From contig NZ_CP029553.1 in NCBI RefSeq assembly GCF_003173755.1, forward strand, positions 5,584,001 through 5,648,000: DNA of 64,000 bases, given 5' to 3'. Each line of letters starts with the position of its first letter. Positions within the stretch are counted from its first letter, which is position 1. The DNA is from Methylobacterium terrae (GTDB taxonomy: Bacteria > Pseudomonadota > Alphaproteobacteria > Rhizobiales > Beijerinckiaceae). This document shows, piece after piece, positions 24,198 through 33,065 of this stretch. Position numbers and translations under genes: made by a program. A model generated the notes under the pieces. It saw only the letters and a list, made by a program, of their open reading frames with translations, searched no databases and was not told the origin of the DNA.

Positions 24198-25091
24198 ATG
24201 AGACCCGGCTCCCTCTCCCTCGACGCCTTCCTGGGCCGCCGTGCCGCCGACCGGCGGCTGGCGCGGCTGACCCACGACATGCCCCTGCCGGAGGCGCGCG
24301 GGCTCGAATTCGGGCCCGGGGACAACCCCACCCCCCTGCCCGAGGGCGTGCGCGTCGCCACGATCGACCACGCCCTCGATGCCGGCGCCGGGCTGCCGGG
24401 CGCCGCGCCGATCGACCACGCCTGGGCGGGATCCGGGGCGCTCGCCCCGATCGTCGGCCCCGAGCCATACGACTTCGCCATCGCCGCGCAGGTGGCGCAG
24501 TACGTGCCGAACCTGCTCGGCTGGCTGCGCGGCATCCACGGGGTGCTGCGCGCGGGCGGCGTGCTCAACCTGTCGCTGCCCGACAAGCGCTTCATGTTCG
24601 ACGCCGCGCGGTCGCCGAGCACCCTGGCGGAGCTGGTCGAGGCGGACCTGCTCGGCCTTACGCGGCCGAGCCCGCGCCAGCTCTTCTCCCACGCGAGCGA
24701 GGCCCGGGCGGTGGCGCCGGAGCGGATCTGGGCCGGCGACGACCCGGCCGCGGCGCCGCGCCTCGCCGAGGGGGACGCCCTCGCCCACGCCTACGCGGAG
24801 ACCTCGGCGGCGCTGGCGTCCGGGGCCTACGTGGCGTGCCATTGCTGGGTGTTCACGCCGGAGAGCTTCCTTGCCCTCGTCGCGGGGGCGACGCGGCTCG
24901 GGCTGTTCCCGTTCGTGCTGAACCGGATCGGCGCGACGGAGGCCGGCGGGTTCGAGTTCTACGTCTCGATGCGGCGCGACGGCGAGGAGGAGCCCGGCGC
25001 CCTGCGCCGGCTGCAGGAGGGGGCGATCGACCATCTCGACCGCGTCCTCTCGCAGCAGCACCGGATCGCGGCGCTGCTGGCGGGACGCTGA
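24198..25091 (+). CDS. SAM-dependent methyltransferase-like protein
   Basis: This 297-residue cytoplasmic protein has the class I methyltransferase motif I as RGLEFGPGDNPTPLPEG followed by an acidic strand end (RVATIDHALD). The post-I phrase PYDFAIAAQVAQYVPNLLGW and the motif IV/V region GGVLNLSLPDKRFMFDAAR are present. This form is common in methyltransferases linked to sugar or polysaccharide modification. The substrate is unknown. The ATG at 24198 (MRPGSLSLDAFLGRRAADRR) is preferred over the in-frame 24027 because the first 57 codons look noncoding. It stands alone. Confidence 0.7.
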   Translation: MRPGSLSLDAFLGRRAADRRLARLTHDMPLPEARGLEFGPGDNPTPLPEGVRVATIDHALDAGAGLPGAAPIDHAWAGSGALAPIVGPEPYDFAIAAQVAQYVPNLLGWLRGIHGVLRAGGVLNLSLPDKRFMFDAARSPSTLAELVEADLLGLTRPSPRQLFSHASEARAVAPERIWAGDDPAAAPRLAEGDALAHAYAETSAALASGAYVACHCWVFTPESFLALVAGATRLGLFPFVLNRIGATEAGGFEFYVSMRRDGEEEPGALRRLQEGAIDHLDRVLSQQHRIAALLAGR

Positions 25092-25211
25092 GACGCTCCC
25101 GGCCGAGGCGCTGCCGGGCCGGGCGCCGAATGGCCGCGCCCTGCGCGCCGGAACCTCGGCCGGCCCTCCCCCGTTCCAACCGATCCCATCGATCTCAACC
25201 GGAGGCCTCCC

Positions 25212-25475
25212 ATGCGAGCTCTCACGATCCGGGCATCCGTCGCGGCGGCCCTCGTCCTCGGGACGGCGGGCGCGGCGCTCGCCCGCAACAGCGATTCCGG
25301 CAGCGGCCTGTCGCCCTACGCGGCGCTGAACGGCAACGACCGCTCGGCCGGCGTCAACAACGGCAATTACCGCCAGCCGCGCTACGACCCGTACCTGCGC
25401 ACCTACGGCCGCCCGCCGGTCGGCACCTACTATCGCGAGGTGCCGCCGCCCGCCTATTACGGCTACCCCTATTGA
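25212..25475 (+). CDS. Small exported hypothetical protein
   Basis: This 87-residue protein has a clear signal peptide (MRALTIRASVAAALVLGTAG, cleavage near AALA-RNS). A Tyr/Pro/Asn-rich mature part follows (RQPRYDPYLRTYGRPPVGTY, ending PPAYYGYPY). Such Tyr/Pro-rich exported peptides are common in methylobacteria; the role is unknown. GGAGG lies 6 bases before the start. Confidence 0.75.
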   Translation: MRALTIRASVAAALVLGTAGAALARNSDSGSGLSPYAALNGNDRSAGVNNGNYRQPRYDPYLRTYGRPPVGTYYREVPPPAYYGYPY

Positions 25476-25613
25476 GGCGGGCGCCCGCGGCCCCTTGATC
25501 CGGCCGCGTTTCCCGGCGACCACCACCCGGCGGCGAAGCGGCCGCGCCGCCGGGAGACGATTGATGCCGACACGACCCTGGCCGACACGACACATGGCCC
25601 CGGGCCGGACGCC

Positions 25614-26987
25614 GTGACTCCGCCGGCGATCCATCCACCGGGCATGGGTCCTCCGCCCGCGGCCGGCGGCCTGTTGGCGGCCCTGCGCCGGGGCGACCTC
25701 GCCGGGGCCCGGGAGCTGCGGCTCCTCGGCGGGCCGGAGGGGCGGCTCGCCGAGGTGCCGCCCGAGATCCTCGGCCTCGCCGACACGCTCGAGTTCCTCG
25801 ATCTCGGCCACAACGACCTCGCGGCCCTGCCCGGCTGGTTCGGCCGCCTGCATCGGCTGCGGGTCCTGTTCTGCTCCGGCAACCGCTTCGCGCGGCTGCC
25901 GCCGGTCCTCGGCGATTGCGCGGCCCTGAGCCAGGTCGGGTTTCGCGGCTCCGGCCTCGTCGAGGTGCCGGGCGAGGCGCTGCCGCCGGCCCTGCGCTGG
26001 CTCACCCTCACCGACAACCGCATCGCGGCCCTGCCGGACGCGCTCGGCGCGCGCCCGCTGCTGCAGAAGCTGATGCTCGCCGGCAACCGCCTGCGGGCCC
26101 TGCCGGAAAACCTCGCGGGGGCGGAGAGCCTCGAACTCCTGCGCATCGCCGCCAACGGCTTCGAGGCGCTGCCGGCCGGCCTCGCCGCCCTGCCCCGGCT
26201 CGCCTGGCTGTCCTGGGCCGGCAACCCGTTCGAGGACCGGGCGGCACCGGCCCCGAATGCGGCGCCGCCGGTGGCGTGGTCCGACCTCGCGCCCGGCCCG
26301 CTGCTCGGCGAGGGCGCGTCCGGACGGGTGATGCGGGCGACGTGGCGGCGGGAGGGCGCGGAGCGGCCGGTCGCCCTCAAGCTGTTCAAGGGGGCGATGA
26401 CCAGCGACGGGCTGCCCGCGCGCGAGATGGCGGCCTGCCTGACGGCGGGCGCGCACCCGCACCTCACCGGCGGCCTCGGCCGCCTCGTCGACCATCCGGA
26501 GGGCACGCAGGGGCTGCTGATGCCGCTATTGCCGGAGGGCTGGCGGGTGCTGGCCGGGCCGCCGAGCCTCGAGAGCTGCAGCCGCGACGTCTACGATCCG
26601 GCCTTGCGCCTGACGCGAGAGGCGGCCCTGCGGCTCCTGCGGGGCGTGGCGGCGGGCGCCGCCCACCTGCACGCCCGGGGGTTCGGCCACGGCGACCTCT
26701 ACGGCCACAACGTCCTGTGGGACGGGACGCGCGGCGAGGCGGTGCTGAGCGATTTCGGCGCCGCCTCCGCCCTGGTCCCGGGGCCGGAGGGCGCGGTCCT
26801 GCAGCGCCTCGACGTGCGGGCCTTCGGGATCCTCGCCGAGGAGCTGCGCGGCCTCGCGCCCCTCGCCGATCCGGCCCTCGACGCGCTGGTGCAGGCCTGC
26901 ACCGGGCCCGACCCGGCGGCGCGCCCCAGCATGGCCGAGGTGCTGCGTGCGCTCGACGCCGTCGCCGAGGAGGCGAGGCCGGCCTGA
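25614..26987 (+). CDS. Leucine-rich-repeat protein with protein kinase domain
   Basis: This 457-residue protein has an N-terminal LRR region of about seven repeats (TLEFLDLGHNDLAALPGWFG, then LRWLTLTDNRIAALPDALG, and more). A Hanks-type kinase domain follows at about 225-450: glycine loop LLGEGASGRVMRA, Lys in PVALKLFKG, catalytic loop GHGDLYGHNVLW and metal-binding DFG in AVLSDFGAASAL. The catalytic loop has HGD instead of HRD, which is common in the bacterial LRR-kinase group. There is no signal or membrane segment, so it is cytoplasmic. The target is unknown. The frame starts with GTG at 25614; the ATG at 25644 is an alternative. It is convergent with the manganese catalase gene. Confidence 0.85.
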   Translation: MTPPAIHPPGMGPPPAAGGLLAALRRGDLAGARELRLLGGPEGRLAEVPPEILGLADTLEFLDLGHNDLAALPGWFGRLHRLRVLFCSGNRFARLPPVLGDCAALSQVGFRGSGLVEVPGEALPPALRWLTLTDNRIAALPDALGARPLLQKLMLAGNRLRALPENLAGAESLELLRIAANGFEALPAGLAALPRLAWLSWAGNPFEDRAAPAPNAAPPVAWSDLAPGPLLGEGASGRVMRATWRREGAERPVALKLFKGAMTSDGLPAREMAACLTAGAHPHLTGGLGRLVDHPEGTQGLLMPLLPEGWRVLAGPPSLESCSRDVYDPALRLTREAALRLLRGVAAGAAHLHARGFGHGDLYGHNVLWDGTRGEAVLSDFGAASALVPGPEGAVLQRLDVRAFGILAEELRGLAPLADPALDALVQACTGPDPAARPSMAEVLRALDAVAEEARPA

Positions 26988-27006
26988 GCCGGCCCCGCTC
27001 CCGCCC

Positions 27007-27921
27007 TCAGCGGCTCTTCTTGTAGAGCTTGCTGGCGATCTCGAAGATCTCCTCGGGCTTGTAGTTCGGCGCGAAGGCGCCGTAATTGCCGTCGAGCTCC
27101 GGGATCTTGCCGCCCTCGGGCGCGCCGTCGACCACCTCGAGGTTGCCCGGCGGATCGCCCGGCAGCGCCACCTCGTCGTTCGACCACACGCCGGCCGCCT
27201 CCTGGTAGTCCGGCGAGTTGAACCGGTAGAGGCGGCGGTGGCTGCCCTCCTGGAGGTACTTCTGGCATTCCGGGATGCGGTCGAGGTTGATGTTGGGCGT
27301 CGGCAGCATCTGCTCGATGGCGACACCCGTGAGCTTCTTGAGCGCCAGCGCGTAGGCGTGGGCGTGGACCGAGCCGCGCACCAGGAGGTAGCCGCAGACC
27401 TCGCGCCCGGTCGGGTCCTTCAGGGTCTCGTAGACGCGCAGCTTGTGGATGCGCGCGCCGCATTCGAGGTGGAAGTTGTGCAGGAGGTCGATGATGATGT
27501 TCCCGGTCGTGGTGACCATGTCCATGTTCCACGACGCGGCGTTCGCGTTCATCGGCATCGCGCCGCCGCCGTTGCTCAGGAAGCTGCCGGCGAGGCGCAC
27601 GTCCTGCATGTCGTGGAACGGGGCCTTCGACACGTCGACGTCCGGCGTCGGGTCGCCCGGGCCGTTGTTGAGCATCGACACGCCGGTCGAGACCAGCTCG
27701 ACGTGGCCGAGCTCCTCCATGAAGATGCTCGAGACCAGGCTGTAGAACGGCCGCAGCTTGGACTTGTCGCGGAAGTTGAAGCTCTGGAACATGTAGTTCC
27801 CGAGCGTCGACATCTCGCCGTACTTGCCCCCGAGCAGCTCCTGCAGGGCGGCGGCGGCGTTCGGGTCGGGCCTCTTGGGCTGCGGCAGCTCGGCCTGCAG
27901 GCGGTCGATCCTCATGAACAT
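27007..27921 (-). CDS. Manganese catalase
   Basis: This 304-residue di-manganese catalase converts hydrogen peroxide to water and oxygen without heme. Candidate metal ligands are visible: Glu in GGKYGEMSTLGNYM, Glu and His in SIFMEELGHVELV, Glu in NFHLECGARIHKL and His in RGSVHAHAYAL. The start MFMRIDRLQAELPQPK is the usual N-terminus; the frame extends upstream to 28437 only as shadow. It is convergent with the LRR-kinase gene. The upstream region has three dyads (27,943-28,005) likely to hold its promoter and operator. Confidence 0.92.
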   Translation of the reverse strand: MFMRIDRLQAELPQPKRPDPNAAAALQELLGGKYGEMSTLGNYMFQSFNFRDKSKLRPFYSLVSSIFMEELGHVELVSTGVSMLNNGPGDPTPDVDVSKAPFHDMQDVRLAGSFLSNGGGAMPMNANAASWNMDMVTTTGNIIIDLLHNFHLECGARIHKLRVYETLKDPTGREVCGYLLVRGSVHAHAYALALKKLTGVAIEQMLPTPNINLDRIPECQKYLQEGSHRRLYRFNSPDYQEAAGVWSNDEVALPGDPPGNLEVVDGAPEGGKIPELDGNYGAFAPNYKPEEIFEIASKLYKKSR

Positions 27922-27942
27922 GGGCACGGCACCTTCTTCGTC

Positions 27943-28005
27943 GGGGGTACTCCCCCGGTCCACCCGGGATAGTCCCGGGGGGCATCGGTTTGACCCATGT
28001 TGGGT
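27943..28005. promoter_or_regulatory. Cluster of three dyads upstream of manganese catalase
   Basis: Three short inverted repeats lie within 63 bp: GGGGG/CCCCC (27943-27947, 27952-27956), CCCGGGA/TCCCGGG with a 3-base centre (27963-27979), and ACCCA/TGGGT (27993-28005). They sit 22-84 bp before the catalase start, where an operator or mRNA leader structure is expected. Which protein binds is unknown. Confidence 0.5.
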
Positions 28006-28226
28006 TCCCGCCCGCTCAGGCGTCCGGGCGCATCGGTCGCAGGGGGAGGACGGGGCGCCCCGTGCACCGATTGGGGCATCCGCGCCGCATCGGTCGGCAA
28101 AGCACCGGGCGGCGGGGCAAGCTGCGCGATGGCGCTTGACCGCGGCGGGCCGGCAGGTCCCCCTTGAGAGATCGCCCCCTCTGGGGGAATCGCCGCCCGG
28201 CTCCGGGCCCCGACGATACGGACCCG

Positions 28227-28754
28227 ATGACCGCCCCGATCGACACCGGCACCATCCTGACCCTGCTGCAGCGCGCGACCGAGACGGTGCGCGCCTCGAC
28301 CGCCCGCGCCGTCGCGGCCGAGGCCCGGGCCGACCGGCTCGGCCGCGAGGTCGGCGCCCTGCTCGGCCGGGTCGAGGAGGCCCTGCGGGCCGCCGCCGCC
28401 GAGGCGGCCGAGGCGCGCCAGGCTGCCGCCGAGGCACGCCAGGCCGCCGCCGAGGCCGAGAACGCCGCCGCCGAGGCCGAGCAGGCCGCCGCCGAGGCCG
28501 AGAACTCCGCCGCCGAGGCGCAGGCCCGGGCCGGCGCGGCCGAGGTCAAGCTGTCGGCCGAGCGGGCGACGCTGCGCCGGCTGGAGGAGCGCCTGGCCGA
28601 GGCGACGGCCGAGACGAAGGCCGCCCGCCAGGCCGCCGTCGCGGCGGAGGCCGGCCGCGAGGCGGCGGAGGCCCGCCTCGCCCGCATCCGCGCGGCGCTC
28701 CTCGACGAGGCGGTTCCGCCGGCCGGGGCGGAGCGGCCGGCGGCCCTGCACTGA
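28227..28754 (+). CDS. Ala/Glu-rich coiled-coil protein
   Basis: This 175-residue cytoplasmic protein begins MTAPIDTGTILTLLQRATET. Most of it is one long coiled coil built from near-repeats of AAAEA(E/R) at about residues 50-105, followed by LSAERATLRRLEERLAEAT. The repeats are also visible in the DNA (gccgccgaggcc units at 28,380-28,530), which could change in length by slippage. No signal peptide is present. It may be a structural or scaffold protein; the function is unknown. The start at 28227 is preferred over 28164. Confidence 0.65.
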   Translation: MTAPIDTGTILTLLQRATETVRASTARAVAAEARADRLGREVGALLGRVEEALRAAAAEAAEARQAAAEARQAAAEAENAAAEAEQAAAEAENSAAEAQARAGAAEVKLSAERATLRRLEERLAEATAETKAARQAAVAAEAGREAAEARLARIRAALLDEAVPPAGAERPAALH

Positions 28755-28757
28755 CGC

Positions 28758-28786
28758 CTGCCCGGGACGATCGCCCGCGCGGGCAG
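28758..28786. terminator. Hairpin between convergent genes
   Basis: CTGCCCG (28758-28764) and CGGGCAG (28780-28786) pair around a 15-base loop, in the 37-bp gap between the coiled-coil gene and the MFS gene. There is no T run, so terminator function is weakly supported. Confidence 0.35.
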
Positions 28787-28791
28787 TCCCC

Positions 28792-30252
28792 TCACCCCGC
28801 CTTCGACAGCGGATCGGCGATGCTCTCCAGCGACTTGCCCTCCGCGTCGACCCCGAGCCGCCACTCCGTCACCGCGGCGATCACGAGCAGCAGGGCCGCC
28901 CCCGCATAGCCCCCGGCGAGCGCCCAGTGCTGGCCGGATTCGATCAGGTGGGTGAACAGCCACGGCGCCATCACGCCGCCGGCGCCGGTGCCGAGCGCGT
29001 AGAACACCGCGATGGCGAGCGCCCGGGTCTCGAGCGGGAAGATCTCGCTCGCCGTGAGGTAGGCGGAACTCGCCGCCGCCGAGGCGACGAAGAAGATCGC
29101 GATCCAGGCGAAGGTCTGGGTCCAGGCGGTGAACAGGTCGAGACCGAACACTACCGCCGTCGCCATCAGCAGCACGCCACTGAGCGCGAAGGTGCCGGCG
29201 ATCATCCGGCGCCGGCCGATCGTGTCGAAGAAGTGGCCGAGGAGCAGCGGGCCCAGGAAGTTGCCGACGGCGAGCGGCACCAGGAACACGCCGGCCTTGT
29301 TCTCCGGCACGCCGTAGAACTTCGCGAGCACCAGCCCGTAGGTGAAGAACACCGCGTTGAACAGGAACGCCTGGGCGATCATCAGCACCAGGGCGAGGAT
29401 GCTGCGGCCGCGGTGCTTGTGCACCATCGACGTAAAAATCTCGCCGAAGCCGAAGCTCTTCCTCGGGTGCACCTCGAGGATGCCCTCGGCCTTCGGGAGC
29501 TTCCGGCCCGTCTCGGCCTCGACCGTGCGCTCGATCTCCGCCACCGTGCGCTCGGCCTCGTCCTCGCGGCCGTGGGTGACGAGCCAGCGCGGGCTCTCGG
29601 GCACGTAGCGGCGCAGGAACAGGATGCCGAGGCCGAGCACGCCGCCGATGCCGAAGCCGAGCCGCCAGCCGAAATCCGGGTCGAGGAAATCGGGATCGAG
29701 GAGGAGCAGCGAGGCCCCCGCGCCGGCCGCGGCGCCGAGCCAGAAGCTGCCGTTGACGATGAGGTCGACCCGGCCGCGGTACTTGGCCGGGATCAGCTCG
29801 TCGATCGCCGAGTTGATCGCCGCGTACTCGCCGCCGATGCCGAGGCCAGTGACGAGGCGAAACAGCGCGAAGCTCCAGAAGTCCCAGGCGAGCGCGCTGG
29901 CGATGACGCCGCCGACGTAGATCATCAGCGTGGCGTAGAAGACGAGGCGGCGCCCGAACCGGTCGGTGAGCCAGCCGAAGACCAGGGCGCCGACGACGGC
30001 GCCGACGACGTAGAACGAGGCCGAGGCGCCGATCTGCTGGAGGGTGAGGCCGAGCGCCCTTTGGTCCTGCAGCACCGGGCCGATCGCCCCGACGATCGTG
30101 ACCTCGAGCCCGTCGAGCACCCAGGTGATGCCGAGCGCGACGACGAGGAGCAGGTGGAAGCGGCTCCACGGCAGCCGGTCCATCCGGGCCGGCACGTCGC
30201 TGCGGACCACGCCCGTTCCGGCGTCCCGCGCCGTTCCCGCTGCTGCAGCCAC
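28792..30252 (-). CDS. MFS transporter, sugar-porter type
   Basis: This 486-residue inner-membrane transporter has twelve helices. Family signatures are WLTDRFGRRLVFYATLMIYV after helix 2 and its repeat HFFDTIGRRRMIAGTFALSG, plus YVPESPRWLVTHGRE before the central loop. This matches the sugar porter family (TC 2.A.1.1-like), also found in aromatic acid transporters; the substrate is unclear. GTG at 30252 is chosen because GGAGG lies 8 bases upstream; the first ATG of the frame at 30327 lacks one. It diverges from the fetAB pair. Confidence 0.85.
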   Translation of the reverse strand: MAAAAGTARDAGTGVVRSDVPARMDRLPWSRFHLLLVVALGITWVLDGLEVTIVGAIGPVLQDQRALGLTLQQIGASASFYVVGAVVGALVFGWLTDRFGRRLVFYATLMIYVGGVIASALAWDFWSFALFRLVTGLGIGGEYAAINSAIDELIPAKYRGRVDLIVNGSFWLGAAAGAGASLLLLDPDFLDPDFGWRLGFGIGGVLGLGILFLRRYVPESPRWLVTHGREDEAERTVAEIERTVEAETGRKLPKAEGILEVHPRKSFGFGEIFTSMVHKHRGRSILALVLMIAQAFLFNAVFFTYGLVLAKFYGVPENKAGVFLVPLAVGNFLGPLLLGHFFDTIGRRRMIAGTFALSGVLLMATAVVFGLDLFTAWTQTFAWIAIFFVASAAASSAYLTASEIFPLETRALAIAVFYALGTGAGGVMAPWLFTHLIESGQHWALAGGYAGAALLLVIAAVTEWRLGVDAEGKSLESIADPLSKAG

Positions 30253-30353
30253 GTCGCATCCTCCCGCATCATCCGTGGGAGTGAGAACCGCAGCACGGCC
30301 GTTGCGTTCCGCCCGCGCCTCCCGCACACCGGGTGGAATCCGGCGCCGCCCCC

Positions 30354-30944
30354 ATGCTCCGCATCGAATCCCTCCGCCGCGGCCGCTTCGGCCCCTTCGA
30401 CCTCGCGCTGGCGCCCGGCGAGGCCTGCGCGGTCACCGGACCGTCGGGGGCGGGCAAGAGCGTCTTCCTGCGCATGATCGCCGACCTCGACCCGTCCGAG
30501 GGCCGGGTCAGCCTCGACGGGACCGACCGGGAGGCGATGGCAGCCCCGCTCTGGCGCCGGTGCGTGACCTATCTCGCCGCGGAGCCCGGCTGGTGGGCCG
30601 AGGGCGTGGCCGAGCACTTCCCCGCCGACGCCCCCTCCCGCCTCGCCCCCGAGCGGGAGGCCTTGCTTCTGCCACCGGAGGTGTTCGGCTGGCCGGTGGC
30701 GCGGCTCTCCACCGGCGAGCGCCAGCGCCTCGCGCTCCTGCGCGCGCTCGCCGGCGGGCCGCGGGTGCTGCTCCTCGACGAGCCGACCGCCTCCCTCGAT
30801 CCCGACAGCGTGCGCGGCGCCGAGGCGGTGATCGCGGGGCGCCGCGCCGCCGGGCTGATCGTGCTCCTGGTCTCGCACGACCCCGCCCAGGTGGCGCGCC
30901 TCGCCTCGCGCCGGCTCGCGGTGGCGGGCGGGCGTCCCGCGTGA
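30354..30944 (+). CDS. fetA: ABC transporter ATP-binding protein, FetA-like
   Basis: This 196-residue ATPase has Walker A (TGPSGAGKSVFLRMIA), the signature LSTGERQRLALLRAL, Walker B (VLLLDEPTASLDP) and the switch His (LLVSHDPAQ). The short ATPase paired with a FetB-type permease fits the FetAB system, an exporter linked to iron homeostasis and oxidative stress in E. coli. The stop is 10 bases from the fetB start. ATG at 30354 is chosen; the longer frame from GTG 30333 has no ribosome site. The iron role is from family knowledge. Confidence 0.8.
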   Translation: MLRIESLRRGRFGPFDLALAPGEACAVTGPSGAGKSVFLRMIADLDPSEGRVSLDGTDREAMAAPLWRRCVTYLAAEPGWWAEGVAEHFPADAPSRLAPEREALLLPPEVFGWPVARLSTGERQRLALLRALAGGPRVLLLDEPTASLDPDSVRGAEAVIAGRRAAGLIVLLVSHDPAQVARLASRRLAVAGGRPA

Positions 30945-30954
30945 CACGGTTCCC

Positions 30955-31740
30955 ATGATCTCGTCGCCCGGCCCGCTCGATCTCGCCCTCGGGGCGGGCT
31001 TCGTCCTCGCCAATGCCGGCCTGTCGGCGATGCTGGGCTTGGGGCTCGCCCGCACCATGCTGGTGGCGGCAATCCGGCTGATGGTGCAGCTCACCCTGGT
31101 CGGGCTCGCCTTGCGCACGGTGTTCGGCCTCGGGGCGCCGGGGCCGGTGGTCGGGGTGGTCTGCGTGATGGCGCTCGCCGCCGCCTACGAGATCGGCGCC
31201 CGGCAGGAGCGGCCCTTGCGGGGGGCGTGGGCTTACGCGCTCGGCGGCCTCGTCACCGCGGGGGCGACCGTCCTCGCCGTCGCGGTCGGCCTCGCGGCGT
31301 TGCGCCCGCATCCGTGGTGGGACCCGCACGCGCTGATCCCGCTCGCCGGCATCGTGCTCGGCTCGGTGATGAGCGGGGTCGCGATCGGGCTCAACGGCTT
31401 CACCTCCGCGGTGCGGCGGGAGCGCGGGGGCATCGAGGCGCGGCTCGCGCTCGGCGCCACGCGGGACGAGGCGCTGGCGCCGCTCGTCCGCAGCGCGATC
31501 CGGGCCGGGCTGATCCCGGTGCTCAACCAGATGGCGGCGGCGGGGCTGATCACCCTGCCGGGGATGATGACCGGCCAGATCCTCGCCGGGCAGGACCCGC
31601 AAGGGGCGGCCTCGTCGCAGATCCTGATCCTGTTCCTGCTCGCGGGGGCGAGCGGCCTCGGGGTGACGGGTGCGGTCCTCGCCGCGTCGCGCCGGCTCAC
31701 CGATGCCCGGCACCGCCTGCGGCTCGACCGGCTGGCGTGA
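30955..31740 (+). CDS. fetB: ABC transporter permease, FetB-like
   Basis: This 261-residue inner-membrane protein has about seven hydrophobic helices. FetB/YbbM signatures are visible: LARTMLVAAIRLMVQLTLVG, then GSVMSGVAIGLNGFTSAVRR, then LITLPGMMTGQILAGQDPQG. It should form the channel for the ATPase encoded just upstream. It ends 4 bases before the stop of the convergent cell wall hydrolase gene. Confidence 0.88.
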   Translation: MISSPGPLDLALGAGFVLANAGLSAMLGLGLARTMLVAAIRLMVQLTLVGLALRTVFGLGAPGPVVGVVCVMALAAAYEIGARQERPLRGAWAYALGGLVTAGATVLAVAVGLAALRPHPWWDPHALIPLAGIVLGSVMSGVAIGLNGFTSAVRRERGGIEARLALGATRDEALAPLVRSAIRAGLIPVLNQMAAAGLITLPGMMTGQILAGQDPQGAASSQILILFLLAGASGLGVTGAVLAASRRLTDARHRLRLDRLA

Positions 31741-31743
31741 GGA

Positions 31744-32460
31744 TCAGCCCGGGCTGCGGCCGGTCTCGGCGGCGGCGACGCGGCAGACGTTGCGGGCCGG
31801 GCCGAGCTCGGCGAGCGGGGTCTGCTGGGTGCTGCGCGCGACCCGGACCGGGTGCGAGGTCCAGCGGGCGGCTCCAGCCGAGCCGGACTGGACTTGAGCG
31901 AGCTGGGTCGCGGCGGACGGCGCCCGGCGCGCGATCGTTCCCTCGCGGTCGTACCACGGGCGCTTCTCGTAGAAGGCGTTGCCGCCGGCGAGCGCGACGT
32001 AGTGCATGTTGCGGTAGGAGAAGGTGTAGCCGGCGGTGTGGAAGAACATCGCGCCGCCGACCTTCTCGTGGCGCTCGCCGGCCAGGATCGCGTCGGCGAC
32101 CTGCACGGCCTTCTCGCGCTCGCGGTCGCGCATCGGCTTGTGCAGCACGCCGGCGGCGAACTGGCGCTTCTGGCCGACCACGCCGCAGATCGAGTTCGGG
32201 TAGGCCGGCGCCTCGAGCCGGTTCATCACCACGGTGCCGACCGCGAGCAGGCCCTCCTCGCTCGAGCGGTTGGACTCGAAGTACATCGCCCGGGCGAGGC
32301 AGTCCCGGTCGGCGCTGGTGACGGCGGCGAGCTGCTTGCGGTCCGGAAGGCTTCCCGTCGTGTCGACCCCGGCCGGCAACATTCCGCAGGCGCCGAGCTG
32401 GGGCGCCGTGGCGAGAACCGCGAGGGCGGCGGTGATGGGGAAAGTCCGGTTCCGCGTCAT
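31744..32460 (-). CDS. Cell wall hydrolase, SleB-type lipoprotein
   Basis: This 238-residue protein has a lipoprotein-type signal (MTRNRTFPITAALAVLATAP, then LGAC as lipobox). Its Hydrolase_2 (SleB) domain at about 45-165 carries the probable catalytic Glu in DCLARAMYFESNRSSEEG, then VVMNRLEAPAYPNSICGVV and FFHTAGYTFSYRNMHY. SleB-type enzymes cleave the glycan strand of peptidoglycan as transglycosylases. In this genus they are probably housekeeping envelope enzymes. The C-terminal tail is unstructured. Confidence 0.85.
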   Translation of the reverse strand: MTRNRTFPITAALAVLATAPQLGACGMLPAGVDTTGSLPDRKQLAAVTSADRDCLARAMYFESNRSSEEGLLAVGTVVMNRLEAPAYPNSICGVVGQKRQFAAGVLHKPMRDREREKAVQVADAILAGERHEKVGGAMFFHTAGYTFSYRNMHYVALAGGNAFYEKRPWYDREGTIARRAPSAATQLAQVQSGSAGAARWTSHPVRVARSTQQTPLAELGPARNVCRVAAAETGRSPG

Positions 32461-32684
32461 GCAGGCCCCTCTCGTTGCATTGGCCGGGCCCGGCCGGAAC
32501 GGCCGCGCTCGAGGTCAAGCTTGGGGCGGAATGTGGCGAAGACGGGGCACGGATACGGTTCGTAAACCAATCCGCGAGCGTGGCAATAAGATAGGGGCGG
32601 CGTGGTGCAAACGGGAAACACCGCCGGCGCGCCGCCGAAGCGTCGCGCCACCGGCCGCGACAGGACGGCACGATCACGGCGCGA

Positions 32685-33008
32685 TCATGGCCAGTCGACG
32701 GCAGCGCGGCGGTGCGGCGACGGGGCCGCGCGCCCGGTTTCGTCCGGCCCGCGACAGTCCTGCGGTGATGGAGCGGGTCGTCCCGCTCCGGCCGGATCGG
32801 CGCAGGACAGGGGCACGAAGTCGAAGCCCGCCGCGGAGGCCTCGCGGCGCAGGCCCATGTCGCGCAGCAACCTGTCGTCGAGGCCGGCCAATCTGGTGCG
32901 GTCGCGGACCTGCCGCAGCTTTCGCGCCCACGCGCCCTCCCCGGGCGGGCCGCTCCCGGGCGCGGGCGGGCGGCGAAAGGCGAGGAGGCGGCGAATCAGC
33001 GGCAGCAT
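32685..33008 (-). CDS. DUF1127-domain protein
   Basis: This 107-residue protein has the short DUF1127 motif as RDRTRLAGLDDRLLRDMGLR at about 35-55, preceded by a basic N-terminus (MLPLIRRLLAFRRPPAPGSG). It has a Pro/Ser/Arg-rich tail of about 50 residues that is longer than in typical family members. Small DUF1127 proteins in other alphaproteobacteria bind RNA and affect phosphate or carbon stress responses. Start 33008 is preferred over 33041 because it fits the family. The six palindromic repeats lie just upstream. Confidence 0.7.
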   Translation of the reverse strand: MLPLIRRLLAFRRPPAPGSGPPGEGAWARKLRQVRDRTRLAGLDDRLLRDMGLRREASAAGFDFVPLSCADPAGAGRPAPSPQDCRGPDETGRAAPSPHRRAAVDWP

Positions 33009-33065
33009 GGCGTAGGCTCTTCCCGGTTGCGGACGGGCCACCCTCGCCCGGGCTCCGGGCGCCGT

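Noticed and set aside
23985..26495. Long minus-strand frame opposite the methyltransferase and LRR-kinase
   Set aside because: No domain, high Arg/Gly/Pro, and both plus-strand genes carry clear motifs.
28016..30259. Long minus-strand frame across the coiled-coil and MFS region
   Set aside because: It reads Arg/Pro/Ala-rich nonsense in another frame of the MFS gene. The true MFS frame has twelve helices and family motifs.
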